Below, piece by piece: positions 49,314-57,878 of a stretch of DNA of 64,000 nucleotides. Below the pieces are notes generated by a model. The model was not told the origin of the DNA, made no database searches, and saw only the letters and a program-made list of their open reading frames with translations. A program made the position numbers and the translations under genes. Origin of the DNA: Streptosporangium pseudovulgare (GTDB taxonomy: Bacteria > Actinomycetota > Actinomycetes > Streptosporangiales > Streptosporangiaceae); contig NZ_BMQJ01000004.1 in the NCBI RefSeq assembly GCF_014648055.1, positions 248,001 to 312,000 on the forward strand, written 5' to 3'. Each line of letters starts with the position of its first letter. Positions within the stretch are counted from its first letter, which is position 1.

Positions 49314-52100
49314 TCAGACGGCCGCTATCAACGCCCGGACCTCGTCCGCCTCCGGATCGTCCAGTTCTTCGAGGACGGCCAGGGCGCGGTGGAGACGATC
49401 GAGGGCGGCCTCCGTCCGCCCCGTCTCCCGCAGCAGCCGCGCGACGCTCCGCAGCGTCGACGCCTCGCCTTTGAGGTCCCCTGAACGGCGCAGGACGGCG
49501 ACGGCCTGTTCGAAGTGGCGCAGGGCGTCGCCGGGCCGTCGCAGGCCCTCGTACGCCTGCGCCATGCAGTCCAGGCCGTAGCCCTCTCCCCGCGGATCCT
49601 CGATCGCGCGCCAGATGCCGAGCGACTCCCGGGACCAGCGGATCGCCTCCTCGAACTCGTTCTGATGCAGGCACACGTATCCCAGGTTGATGAGCGCCGA
49701 GGCCTCGCCGTACCGGTCCTCGTCCGCCCGTACCTGGGCGAGGGACTCATGGAGGCATTCCCTGGCCTCGTCGTAGCGGTGGATCTGCGTATAGGTGATC
49801 GCCAGTCCGATGATCGCTCTCCCCGAGATCTCCCCTTCCCCCGCGCTCCGCTGGAGGTCGATCGCCCGCCGGATGGCGTCGATGGCCTCGTCGTATCTCC
49901 TTCGCTCGCGCAGCGCGCTCCCCATCGCGATCAGGATCGCCGCCTCGTCGGAGGCCCGGCCGCTGCGGTGCGCGGCGTCGATGCCGTTCCGGTGGACCTC
50001 CATCTGCTCCGCCCAGCGGCTCCTGATGTAGAGGTAGTCGAGCAGGTTGCGCGAGAGCAGCGAGACGAGGGTGAGATGCCCGGCCTCGACGCCCGTGCGC
50101 ACCGACGCCACGAGGTTCACCCGTTCGAGCTCGTACCAGGCCAGCGCTTCCTCGCGGGTGACGAAGACGAGGGCCGGGCACCGGCCGGGCTCGCCGTCGG
50201 GGAGATGCGGCTGAGCGTCGGGGGTGAGCATGGATCTTCCCGCAGCCGCCGTGCGCAGGTACCAGTCCAGGAGCCGGTGGGTGGCCGTCGCGCGTTCGCC
50301 CGGCTCCTCCTCCGCCATGCTGTGGGCGGCGTAGACCCGCACCAGATCGTGGAAACGGTAACGGCCGTCACCGGTGACTTCGAGCAGATGGCAGTCGGCC
50401 AGCGCGTCGACGAGCGGCCCGGCCTCGTCCGGAGTCAGGTCGCAGAGGGCCGCGGCCGCCTCAGGGCCGAACTCGGGGCCGGGGTGGAGGCTCAGAAGCC
50501 GGAACATCCTGGCGGCCTCCGCGGGGAGCGCCCGGTACGACCAGGAGAGGACGGCGCGGATCGAGGTGGCGCCGTCATCGTCGACCTCGAGTACGTCGAG
50601 GCGACTGCGCTCGTCGGCCAGATCGTCGGCCAGAGCCGTGAGGGACGGCCCGGGGGCGATCATGGCCCTCTCGGCCGCGATCCGCAGCGCCAGCGGAAGA
50701 CAGCCGCACAGCCGGGCGAGGCGGTGCGCGGCGGCGGGTTCGGCGTCCAGCCGATCTGCGCCGATGATCCTGCCGAGCAGTTCCACGGCCTCGGCCGGTG
50801 ACAGCGCGCCGAGGGTCAGGCGGTGCGCGCCGTCCCGGGCGACGAGGCCGGCCAGGCGGTTGCGGCTGGTCACCACGGCCAGGCAGCCCGGTTCGCCCGG
50901 CAGCAGCGGGCGGACCTGCTCCGCGTCGACGGCGTTGTCGAGGACCACGAGCATCCGTTTGCCCGAGAGCAGACCGCGGTAGAGGGCGGCGCGCCGGTCC
51001 TCCTGCTCGGGGACCTCGCCGGGGTCGACTCCGAGAGCCTGGAGCAGGTACTCCAGGGCATCACCGGAGGACATCGGCGGACGGGACGGGTCGAAGCCGC
51101 GCAGGTCCACGAAGAGCTGCCCGTGTGGGAACCGCCCGGCGGCGTGGTGCCCGAAGTGCACCGCCAAGGCGGTCTTGCCCACTCCGCCGCCTCCGGCGAT
51201 CGCGGAGATCACCACGGCGCTCGCGTCGATCCGCTCGGTCACGTCGGTGAGTCGCTCCAGCTCGGCGAGCTGGTCCGCTCTCCCGGTGAAATGGCTGACC
51301 GCCCTCGGCAGATGCCAGGGCGCCGCGGCGTTCCCCTGCCTCCGCGGAACCGGACGCGGCCCCGGCGACTCCGATTCGGCGGCCAGGATGCTGCGGTGCA
51401 GCTCCTGGAGTTCCGCGCCGGGGGCGATGCCGAGCTCTTCCGCCAGTGTTCCGCGGGCCTGGAGGAACGCCTCCAGGGCGTCGCCCTGCCGCCCGGCCTG
51501 GCACAGGCCCCGCATCAGGAGAGCCCACAGGCGTTCCCGTAACGGGTGCTCGACGACCTGGGCGCGCAGCTCGGGCAGAACGTCCTCGTGGTGGCCCAGA
51601 CCCAGCCGTGCGTCGAACCACTCCTCCAGCGCGGCGATCCGGTGTTCACGGAACCGCGTGGCCGCGGCCGTGAAGATCGGGTACGGAGGGACGTCCTGCA
51701 GGGGCTCGCCCCGCCAGAGCGCCAGCGCCTGGCCGAGCAGGCCGACGATCTCCTCGGGGTCGGTCCGCTCCCGGGCCTGCCGGACGAGGCCGGTGAAGAC
51801 GTCCAGGTCGAGTTCTCCCGGCCGGACCTCGATCAGGTATCCCCGGCCGGACCGCCCGACGATCCGCGACGCCTCAGTGCCCAGCCTCCGGCGCAGCGCC
51901 GTCAGATGCTGGCGGAGGTTGGGCCCGGCGGACGCGGGTGGTTCCTCGCCCCAGACGGCGTCGACCAGGTGGTCCACCGTGACGGGGCGATTCGCCGACA
52001 ACAGCAGCGCGGTGAGCAGCGCCCGCTGTCTCGTGCCGGGTAAGGGCACGGCCGCGCCGTCGATGAGGACCTCCGTGGGCCCCAGTAAACGAAACCGCAT
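49314..52100 (-). CDS. SARP/AfsR-type regulator (BTAD, NB-ARC, TPR)
   Basis: 928 aa. Order: OmpR-like DNA-binding domain (1-95), bacterial transcriptional activator domain (100-245), NB-ARC ATPase with GGGGVGKT (303-310) and VVLDN, winged-helix region, then C-terminal TPR repeats (about 680-920). These large SARPs activate secondary-metabolite or RiPP genes. ATG 52100 has GGAGG 8 nt upstream. Its end is 110 bp from the peptide gene, so it probably controls the peptide/HExxH unit. Confidence 0.9.
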   Translation of the reverse strand: MRFRLLGPTEVLIDGAAVPLPGTRQRALLTALLLSANRPVTVDHLVDAVWGEEPPASAGPNLRQHLTALRRRLGTEASRIVGRSGRGYLIEVRPGELDLDVFTGLVRQARERTDPEEIVGLLGQALALWRGEPLQDVPPYPIFTAAATRFREHRIAALEEWFDARLGLGHHEDVLPELRAQVVEHPLRERLWALLMRGLCQAGRQGDALEAFLQARGTLAEELGIAPGAELQELHRSILAAESESPGPRPVPRRQGNAAAPWHLPRAVSHFTGRADQLAELERLTDVTERIDASAVVISAIAGGGGVGKTALAVHFGHHAAGRFPHGQLFVDLRGFDPSRPPMSSGDALEYLLQALGVDPGEVPEQEDRRAALYRGLLSGKRMLVVLDNAVDAEQVRPLLPGEPGCLAVVTSRNRLAGLVARDGAHRLTLGALSPAEAVELLGRIIGADRLDAEPAAAHRLARLCGCLPLALRIAAERAMIAPGPSLTALADDLADERSRLDVLEVDDDGATSIRAVLSWSYRALPAEAARMFRLLSLHPGPEFGPEAAAALCDLTPDEAGPLVDALADCHLLEVTGDGRYRFHDLVRVYAAHSMAEEEPGERATATHRLLDWYLRTAAAGRSMLTPDAQPHLPDGEPGRCPALVFVTREEALAWYELERVNLVASVRTGVEAGHLTLVSLLSRNLLDYLYIRSRWAEQMEVHRNGIDAAHRSGRASDEAAILIAMGSALRERRRYDEAIDAIRRAIDLQRSAGEGEISGRAIIGLAITYTQIHRYDEARECLHESLAQVRADEDRYGEASALINLGYVCLHQNEFEEAIRWSRESLGIWRAIEDPRGEGYGLDCMAQAYEGLRRPGDALRHFEQAVAVLRRSGDLKGEASTLRSVARLLRETGRTEAALDRLHRALAVLEELDDPEADEVRALIAAV

Positions 52101-52532
52101 CGCCCGTTCCTCCGATCGATCACGCCTGCGGAAGGATGGCACCCCGGATCGACGGCACGGCTGATCGCCGTGGTGGTCTGGGTGCTCGCGCCTCACCACA
52201 CGGCCCTGCGCGACCCCCGGCGCGACGCGGCCGTTTCTACTGCCCGGAACACACATTTCGGACCGGTTTATTGGCGAAGACAAGATATGGTCCTCACGCC
52301 ACTTGATCAATTGTTTCGGCGCGCACCGGATCCGCGGTCGACGTGCTCCCGCTCATCGCCTGCGACGTCGTGAACGGTCGGCGCAGTGCGTGCCCGGACG
52401 CGCTCGGCCCGCCGGCCGAGGTCGGACCTCTCGTATTCCGTGAATGCGTGCCCGGACGTGCTCGGCTCGCCGGCCGGGGGCGAACTTCTCGTATTCCGTG
52501 AACGGGCGGTCCCGATGGTTTAGGGTGCGGCG
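52101..52532. other. Intergenic with 58-bp direct duplication
   Basis: 52387-52444 and 52445-52502 are two adjacent copies (TGCGTGCCCGGACG ... CTCGTATTCCGTGAA) of a 58-bp unit just before the toroid-protein gene; possibly a duplicated promoter or regulatory segment. The rest (SARP leader, lower GC near 52230-52310) shows no gene. Confidence 0.6.
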
Positions 52533-53465
52533 GTGAGCGTGATCGATTGGTTGTTCGAATCCGACCCCGCCATCCGCTGGCAGGTGCTGCGCGACCTCAC
52601 CGGCTCCTCGCCCGGCGAGGTCGCCGCCGAGCGGGCGCGTGTGGAGCACGAGGGCTGGGGCGCCCGTCTCCTGGCGCTTCAGGGCCCCGACGGGTCGTGG
52701 GACGGCGGCGCCTGCTTCCCGGCGTCCTACACCGGCGGCGAGCCCGGGCAGCCCTGGACGCCGACGATGCACACCCTGCAGACCCTGCGGATCCTCGGGC
52801 TCGACCCGGCGTCGGAGGCGGCAGGCCGCGCGATCCCGCTCGTCGCCGAGCACGGACGATGGGAGCACGCCGGGCAGCGGTACTTCGACGGCGAGGTCGA
52901 GCCGTGCATCAACGGCAGGACGATCGAGACCGGCGCCTACTTCGGGGTGGACGTCTCGGCGATCGTGGAGCGGGTCATCGGTGAGCGGCTCGCCGACGGC
53001 GGATGGAACTGCGAGGCCGAGAACGGTTCCGTGCGCTCCTCGTTCGACACGACGATCAACGTGCTGGACGGCCTGCTCGAATTCGAGCGCGCGACCGGCG
53101 GGTCCGCCGCGGTGCGCCAGGCACGGCGCGGCGGGGAGGAGTACCTGCTCGAACGCGGCCTGTTCCGCCGCAGGAGCACCGGTGAGGTCGCCGACGCGGC
53201 GTACCTCGACTTCGCCTTCCCGTACTACTGGCACCACGACGTGCTGCGCGCGCTCGGCTACTTCAGGCGCTCGGGGGCCGAACCGGATCCCCGGATGGCG
53301 GAGGCCGTGGAGGTCGTCCGCTCCAAGCGGCAGCCCGACGGCCGCTGGCTGCTCGACCGCGTCCACCCGGGTCGCGTCCACTTCCCCTTCGAGGAGGGCG
53401 TGGGGAGGCCGAGCCGCTGGAACACCCTCCGCGCGCTCAGGGTGCTCGACTGGTGGCGGGGCTGA
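52533..53465 (+). CDS. Squalene-cyclase-like alpha/alpha-toroid protein
   Basis: 310 aa. Repeated QW/PFTB-like units (LQGPDGSWDGGACFPASYTG; TMHTLQTLRILGL; ADGGWNCEAENGSVRSSFDT; RQPDGRWLLD). The catalytic DxDD of true cyclases is not evident and the protein is half their size, so it may be a structural or binding relative. GTG 52533. Annotated broadly as prenyltransferase/squalene-oxidase repeat protein. Confidence 0.78.
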   Translation: MSVIDWLFESDPAIRWQVLRDLTGSSPGEVAAERARVEHEGWGARLLALQGPDGSWDGGACFPASYTGGEPGQPWTPTMHTLQTLRILGLDPASEAAGRAIPLVAEHGRWEHAGQRYFDGEVEPCINGRTIETGAYFGVDVSAIVERVIGERLADGGWNCEAENGSVRSSFDTTINVLDGLLEFERATGGSAAVRQARRGGEEYLLERGLFRRRSTGEVADAAYLDFAFPYYWHHDVLRALGYFRRSGAEPDPRMAEAVEVVRSKRQPDGRWLLDRVHPGRVHFPFEEGVGRPSRWNTLRALRVLDWWRG

Positions 53466-53516
53466 CCCCGCACGCGCGTTCTTGCGCCGCCGAGGTCGCT
53501 CCCGGAGGATCTGCCC

Positions 53517-54065
53517 ATGAGGCAGGACGTGATCACGACCGAGTGGCTGACCCTGCGACCGTTCACCGCCGCCGACATCCCGTGGGTTCACGAGGTGTCC
53601 ATGGATCCCGCCCTCCAGCGGTTCGTCGAGCTGCCTTCGCCCTACCGCCTGGAGAACGCCGCGTTCTTCGTCGAGCGGCTCGCCGCCCCGGGATGGGACG
53701 GCGGCCGGCGGGTGGAGTTCCTCGCGGAGGAATCCGGTACCGGGACCCGCCTCGGCCGCGTGGGGCTGGGCTCGAAGGGGAACGGCCTGGCCGAGATCGG
53801 CTACTGGGTGGATCCCCGGGCCCGCAAGCGCGGGGTCGCCACCGACGCGGTGCGGGCCGTCTGCCGATGGGCCTTCGGAACGCTGAACCTGGAGATCATC
53901 GAGTGGCGGTGCGAAGTCGGGAACACGGCGTCGAGGCGAGTCGCCGAGAAGGCGGGGTTCCTGGTCGAGGCGACGCTTCGCAGGCGTCTCTTCCATCGGG
54001 GCATGCGCGTCGACGCCTGGGTCGGCTCCCTGCTCCGGGATGAGGCGTACGGTCGACGGCGGTGA
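53517..54065 (+). CDS. GNAT acetyltransferase, RimJ/RimL type
   Basis: 182 aa. ITTEWLTLRPFTAADIPWVH at the start; acetyl-CoA motif AEIGYWVDPRARKRGVATDA and EWRCEVGNTASRRVAEKAGF. Acceptor unknown. GGAGGATCTGCCC precedes ATG 53517. Confidence 0.87.
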   Translation: MRQDVITTEWLTLRPFTAADIPWVHEVSMDPALQRFVELPSPYRLENAAFFVERLAAPGWDGGRRVEFLAEESGTGTRLGRVGLGSKGNGLAEIGYWVDPRARKRGVATDAVRAVCRWAFGTLNLEIIEWRCEVGNTASRRVAEKAGFLVEATLRRRLFHRGMRVDAWVGSLLRDEAYGRRR

Positions 54066-54146
54066 TCCGCCGGACGAACGCGAGGACCGCCCGTCCACGG
54101 GTGGAATGCTGGACGAGGTGCCGATACGGTCCTACCATAACGGCCC

Positions 54147-54497
54147 ATGACTCGATTCAATCACATCGACCTCGTCGAATTCCCGGCGGAATCCACCGAA
54201 CAACTCCAGGCCGCCAAGGAGTTTTTCGGCCAGATATTCGGCTGGAAATTCCAGGACTGGAGTGACCATTACGCCGACACCGCGGACAGCGGCGTGAGCA
54301 GCGGACTCATCGCCGACGCCGGGGAGCGGGCCCGCATGCCATTGGCGGTCGTCCATGTCGACGACCTGGAAGCGGCGTACGAAAAGGTAACCGGCGCCGG
54401 TGGAACCATCGTGAAAGAGATATTCTCTTTTCCCGGCGGCCGGCGCTTCCATTTCAGGGACCCGGCCGGCAACGAGCTGGCGGCCTGGTCCGAGTGA
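54147..54497 (+). CDS. VOC-family protein, 116 aa
   Basis: Begins MTRFNHIDLVEFPAESTEQL; DDLEAAYEKVTGAGGTIVKE and FHFRDPAGNELAAW are typical of the PhnB/YdfO-like VOC family. Ligand unknown. Lower GC at its 5' end than neighbours. Confidence 0.85.
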   Translation: MTRFNHIDLVEFPAESTEQLQAAKEFFGQIFGWKFQDWSDHYADTADSGVSSGLIADAGERARMPLAVVHVDDLEAAYEKVTGAGGTIVKEIFSFPGGRRFHFRDPAGNELAAWSE

Positions 54498-54802
54498 TCC
54501 CGGGCGATCGAGGGTGATCGGGGGCCCGCCGCGGGCCCTTCGCGCGCACGCCGGCCGACGGGCCGGCGTGCGACCGTAAAGCTCTCGGCGGCCGTGTTAC
54601 GGCTCGCGGGGAACGGGCACCCCAGCTGAGGGACCCTGATTCGTGACTCCTCCACCCTCCGAGGGAGCGGCTCTCGCCTCCCTCGGCCGAGGTGGGCGAC
54701 GGACAAGCCCTGCCCGCTCCGAACACGCGGGCGGTCGCGGGGAAGCGACTTCCCAGCCGGGCGGACCCGGCAGCCCCCTCGCCAGATTCGATGGAGGCCA
54801 TC
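54498..54802. other. Intergenic with terminator hairpins
   Basis: Perfect hairpin GCACGCCGGCC-GACG-GGCCGGCGTGC at 54546-54571, and a weaker GC stem at 54523-54539, ending the VOC transcript. No gene seen to 54802. Confidence 0.65.
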
Positions 54803-55072
54803 ATGGCGGCGAGATCCACATCGGCCGCGCCCGGCAAACGGGGCGGCGGGCTCGGCAAGCTCCGGGATTTGCACGTCACCGTGCCGGTGATCGGCAAGGT
54901 GACCCTTCCACCTCCCGAGCACCTCGCCTTCTACGCGGTGCTGGGCGCGCTGGGAGCCCTGGAGATCGTCGACTGGCCCATCGTGCTCGTCATCGGGGCC
55001 GGTCACCTCCTGGCCGGGCAGCAGCGCTCCCGTGTCCTGCGCGGGGCCGGGCAGGCCGCCGAGGCGGCGTAG
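54803..55072 (+). CDS. Hypothetical protein, 89 aa
   Basis: GC-biased, basic N-terminus (SAAPGKRGGGLGKL), a central LHVTVPVIGKVTLPPPEHLA and one hydrophobic helix (LEIVDWPIVLVIGAGHLL). Conserved-looking but unassigned in actinobacteria. ATG 54803 has GGAGG 5 nt upstream; ATG 54791 is in frame. Confidence 0.6.
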   Translation: MAARSTSAAPGKRGGGLGKLRDLHVTVPVIGKVTLPPPEHLAFYAVLGALGALEIVDWPIVLVIGAGHLLAGQQRSRVLRGAGQAAEAA

Positions 55073-55077
55073 CCGGG

Positions 55078-55485
55078 CTAAGACTTTTGTGGATCCTTGC
55101 CGTGGTGAGGATCCACGAAACAGGTCCCGGGCCCGGGCGGGACGACCTGGTCCAGGCCGTCGATCTGCCAGGTACGGGATCGGAGCACGCCCCGGTGGCG
55201 GTACTCACGCATGATCCGCACGTGTGCGCGCAGCCGTACGAACGCCTGGAGATCGTCCTCATCGCGCCACACCGACAGTGAACCGACCCGGCGTCCGGGA
55301 AGGTCCGCCCACAGCCACATGCCCACCGCGCCCGGCAGGGTCGGCCACAGGCGGCTCAGCGAGAGGCCGTGCCGGGCGATCCCGGGCAGGTCGAGGAGCC
55401 GGTTCGTCCGATAGTCCGTCAGCGCGGCCACCAGCGGGCCCGGGCGGCCGGCCGCCGGACCGGCGATCCAGCGGGTCCTCAGCAT
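55078..55485 (-). CDS. Hypothetical ferredoxin-like (ABM/DUF3291-like) protein
   Basis: 135 aa. Pattern LVAALTDYRTNRLLDLPG, LSRLWPTLPGAVGMWLWADL and VGSLSVWRDEDDLQAFVR, reminiscent of antibiotic-biosynthesis-monooxygenase-like barrels. Overlaps the thioesterase gene by 7 bp, so part of the tetR-thioesterase operon. Function unknown. Confidence 0.6.
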   Translation of the reverse strand: MLRTRWIAGPAAGRPGPLVAALTDYRTNRLLDLPGIARHGLSLSRLWPTLPGAVGMWLWADLPGRRVGSLSVWRDEDDLQAFVRLRAHVRIMREYRHRGVLRSRTWQIDGLDQVVPPGPGTCFVDPHHGKDPQKS

Positions 55486-55919
55486 GCCGCCGCCGTACGG
55501 CGGAGCAGGGGTTCGGCGGCGGCGCGCAGCTCGTCGCTGAGCGGCGTCGGCCGCAGCGTGGCCGGGTCCAGGTTGACGTTGACGCGGTAGCCGTCGGCGT
55601 GCACCACCGCGCGGTCGGGCGACAGCACGCGGAAGCCGTACATGTTGCTGGTGCGGCCCATGCGCTCGATCCAGAAGTGCACCACCGGCTCACCGGCCCC
55701 GGCGATGGGGGCGTGGTAGGTCACCTTGAACTCGCGCACGGCCAGGAACACGTCTTTGAACGCCGACCGGGCCGGGTCCGTCGCCCAGCCCAGGCGCTGC
55801 CAGTACGCGCCGACCGCCCGCTCGACCAGCAGGGCGTACCGGGAGTTGTGCAGCAGCCCCATGGCGTCGAGATCATCGAAATGCACCTGGACCGGCTCGA
55901 ACACACCGTCTTCAGTCAT
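55479..55919 (-). CDS. Acyl-CoA thioesterase (hotdog/4HBT)
   Basis: 146 aa. VHFDDLDAMGLLHNSRYALL-VERA is the hotdog active-site pattern (Asp in DLDAMGLLHN). FKVTYHAPIAGAGEPVVHFW follows. Hydrolyses an acyl-CoA, probably aromatic or short-chain. Starts 2 bp after the TetR stop. Confidence 0.87.
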   Translation of the reverse strand: MTEDGVFEPVQVHFDDLDAMGLLHNSRYALLVERAVGAYWQRLGWATDPARSAFKDVFLAVREFKVTYHAPIAGAGEPVVHFWIERMGRTSNMYGFRVLSPDRAVVHADGYRVNVNLDPATLRPTPLSDELRAAAEPLLRRTAAAC

Positions 55920-55921
55920 GG

Positions 55922-56554
55922 TCAGTCCTCCGGGAGAAGCGCGGGGTCGGGGCAGAGCGCGCGCAGGCGTTGCAGTACGGCGCGGCGGGCGTGGGTGAAC
56001 GAGGCGTGTCCTTCGTGCAGGCGGGAGTGCGGGACGACCATCTCGCCGAGCGCGTCGATCTCGTAGGCGAGCTGGTCCGGGTCCACGCTCCCGGCCAGTT
56101 CGCCCAGCGCCGCGGCCTCGGCCACCTGCCGCCGGACGAACTCCAGCCACTCGCGCATGGCCCGCGCGACGCGGTCGCGCACCGGCCCTGGGCGGTCGTC
56201 GAACTCGGCCTGCACGGTGAAGAAGAAGCAGCCGCCGGGCAGCACGCCGTCGCTGTAGAACTTCAGCCGCGCCTCGTGCAGCGCGAACAGCCGTCGCACA
56301 CCGGCGGGGGCCCGCAGGGCGGGCGCCACCACCGATTCGGCCCACTGGCGGGCGGCCCATTCGACGGCGTCGAGCTGGAGCTGCTCCTTGTCGCGCCAGT
56401 GGGCGAAGAACCCGGACTTGCTGGTGCCGGTCGCCGCCGCCAGCCGTCCCAGGGAGAGTCCGTCCAGTCCTTCGACGGAGGCCAGGCTCACCGCCCGCTC
56501 CAGGATCGCCTCCCGGCTGCGCGACCCGCGCAGCCGTCGGCCGTCGTGTGTCAT
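55922..56554 (-). CDS. TetR-family regulator
   Basis: About 210 aa. HTH LASVEGLDGLSLGRLAAATG then TSKSGFFAHWRDKEQLQ; ligand domain with HEARLKFYSDGVLPGGCFFF, typical of TetR_C_16-like proteins. First gene of the thioesterase operon. A palindrome upstream suggests autoregulation. Confidence 0.9.
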   Translation of the reverse strand: MTHDGRRLRGSRSREAILERAVSLASVEGLDGLSLGRLAAATGTSKSGFFAHWRDKEQLQLDAVEWAARQWAESVVAPALRAPAGVRRLFALHEARLKFYSDGVLPGGCFFFTVQAEFDDRPGPVRDRVARAMREWLEFVRRQVAEAAALGELAGSVDPDQLAYEIDALGEMVVPHSRLHEGHASFTHARRAVLQRLRALCPDPALLPED

Positions 56555-56571
56555 GGGCGCCAAACTACATT

Positions 56572-56585
56572 AACGACCGATCGTT
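56572..56585. promoter_or_regulatory. TetR operator
   Basis: AACGA-CCGA-TCGTT (12 of 14 bases symmetric) lies 18 bp upstream of the tetR start. Confidence 0.65.
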
Positions 56586-56626
56586 TGTATATCTCCGCGG
56601 GAGATCCCGTCCGCCGGAACTTCCAT

Positions 56627-56669
56627 TGGATAGTGAAACTATCCATAATTGGATACTGTAGCTATCCAA
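56627..56669. promoter_or_regulatory. Two TGGATA-N7-TATCCA palindromes before doxX
   Basis: TGGATAG-TGAAA-CTATCCA at 56627-56645 and TTGGATA-CTGTAGC-TATCCAA at 56649-56669, spaced about two helical turns, ending 14 bp before the DoxX ATG. The regulator is not evident: the adjacent TetR and MarR genes have different palindromes. Confidence 0.7.
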
Positions 56670-56683
56670 AAGGGGTGAGTCTC

Positions 56684-57199
56684 ATGACGTTGATCGTTCT
56701 CATCGTGGCCACGCTGGTCTTCCGTCTGCTGGGCGCGGTGCTCCATCTGGCTCGTTTCGCCACCTGGCGGGTGAGCGCCGCGCACGGCCTGGCCGTCATG
56801 CTGGTGATGACGGCCAGTGCCCACTTCGTCCCGCCGGGCGTGACCTTCATGCCGAACCACGCCGACATGGTGGCGATGGTCCCGCCGTTCGTCCCGTTCC
56901 CGGCCTTCGTGGTCTACCTGACCGGCGTCCTGGAACTGGCCGGGGCGGTGGGTCTCGTGCTGCCGGCCACCCGGCGGGCGGCCGGGATCTGCCTGGCGCT
57001 GCTGTTCGTGCTCATGCTCCCGGCCAACGTCCACGCCGCGCTCGCCGGGACGACCCTCGGCGGAGAACCGGCGACGCCGCTGTGGCAGCGCGTCCCCGAG
57101 CAGATCCTCTACATCGGCGTGGCGCTCTGGGCCGCGGGCGTCCTGGAGAGGCGTGCCGCCCGTACGGCCCCCGTGAGCGGCGCGTCCCCGGCGCTCTGA
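56684..57199 (+). CDS. DoxX-family membrane protein
   Basis: 171 aa with four helices (LIVLIVATLVFRLLGAVLHL; AAHGLAVMLVMTASAHF; AFVVYLTGVLELAGAVGLVL; AAGICLALLFVLMLPANVHA). The DoxX/DUF4267-like fold. Upstream operators indicate regulation. Confidence 0.82.
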   Translation: MTLIVLIVATLVFRLLGAVLHLARFATWRVSAAHGLAVMLVMTASAHFVPPGVTFMPNHADMVAMVPPFVPFPAFVVYLTGVLELAGAVGLVLPATRRAAGICLALLFVLMLPANVHAALAGTTLGGEPATPLWQRVPEQILYIGVALWAAGVLERRAARTAPVSGASPAL

Positions 57200-57308
57200 G
57201 GCTCCCGCCCTCTCCGGGGCGACCGGCGGGACGGATGTCCCGCCGGCCGGAGACCCGTCTCGCCCGGTCGTCCCGGCGTGGGGAGCCGGGGCAGCCGGGT
57301 CCGCCCTG

Positions 57309-57770
57309 TCAGTCGCGGCCGCCCGGCTGGTCCGAGCGGGCCGACTGGAGGAACTCGATGCAGCGGCCCAGCAGGGCGACCAGCGTCTCCCGCTCCTCCG
57401 GGCTGAACTCGGCGGCGAGTCCCCGCTCGACCCGCACCGCGCGGGCGTCGCCGTCGGCCAGCACCCGCTCGCCCTTCTCGGTGAGCCGGGTCTCCAGGAT
57501 GTTCCGGTGCCACTCGTGCGGGGTGCGCTCGATCAGGCCGTTCTCCTGGAGGTTCTTGAGCACGGTGTTCATGGTCGGCGGGGTGACCGCGCACGCCCGG
57601 GCGAGTGCGGCGGCCGAGATCCCGGGGTTCCGCGACAGGTGCAGCAGCGCCGCGTACTGCGACACCGTCAGGTGAGCCGGCTTCAGCGCGGACTGCTTGG
57701 CCGCGCTGAGCGCCTGCTCCGCCCGCTTGAGGTGGGATCCCAGGCGCTCCGGAACCGGCATCGAGGTCAT
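57309..57770 (-). CDS. MarR-family regulator
   Basis: 153 aa. Winged helix LKPAHLTVSQYAALLHLSRN ... VTPPTMNTVLKNLQENGLIE and the wing RTPHEWHRNILETRLTEKG; flanked by dimerisation helices. Divergent from the SMP-30-like gene; its palindrome lies between. Confidence 0.9.
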   Translation of the reverse strand: MTSMPVPERLGSHLKRAEQALSAAKQSALKPAHLTVSQYAALLHLSRNPGISAAALARACAVTPPTMNTVLKNLQENGLIERTPHEWHRNILETRLTEKGERVLADGDARAVRVERGLAAEFSPEERETLVALLGRCIEFLQSARSDQPGGRD

Positions 57771-57812
57771 TCCTGCATGTTAACGGCCTGGAGGATTCGC
57801 GGATTGACGATC

Positions 57813-57826
57813 ATTAGAACTCTAAT
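57813..57826. promoter_or_regulatory. MarR operator
   Basis: Perfect palindrome ATTAGA-AC-TCTAAT with a related half (GTTAGAG) 14 bp further, in the divergent promoter between marR and the secreted-protein gene. Confidence 0.7.
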
Positions 57827-57878
57827 TATCGTTAGAGCTCGATTCGAGCATAGCCATCTAAGAATCTTGAGCAGTCGA

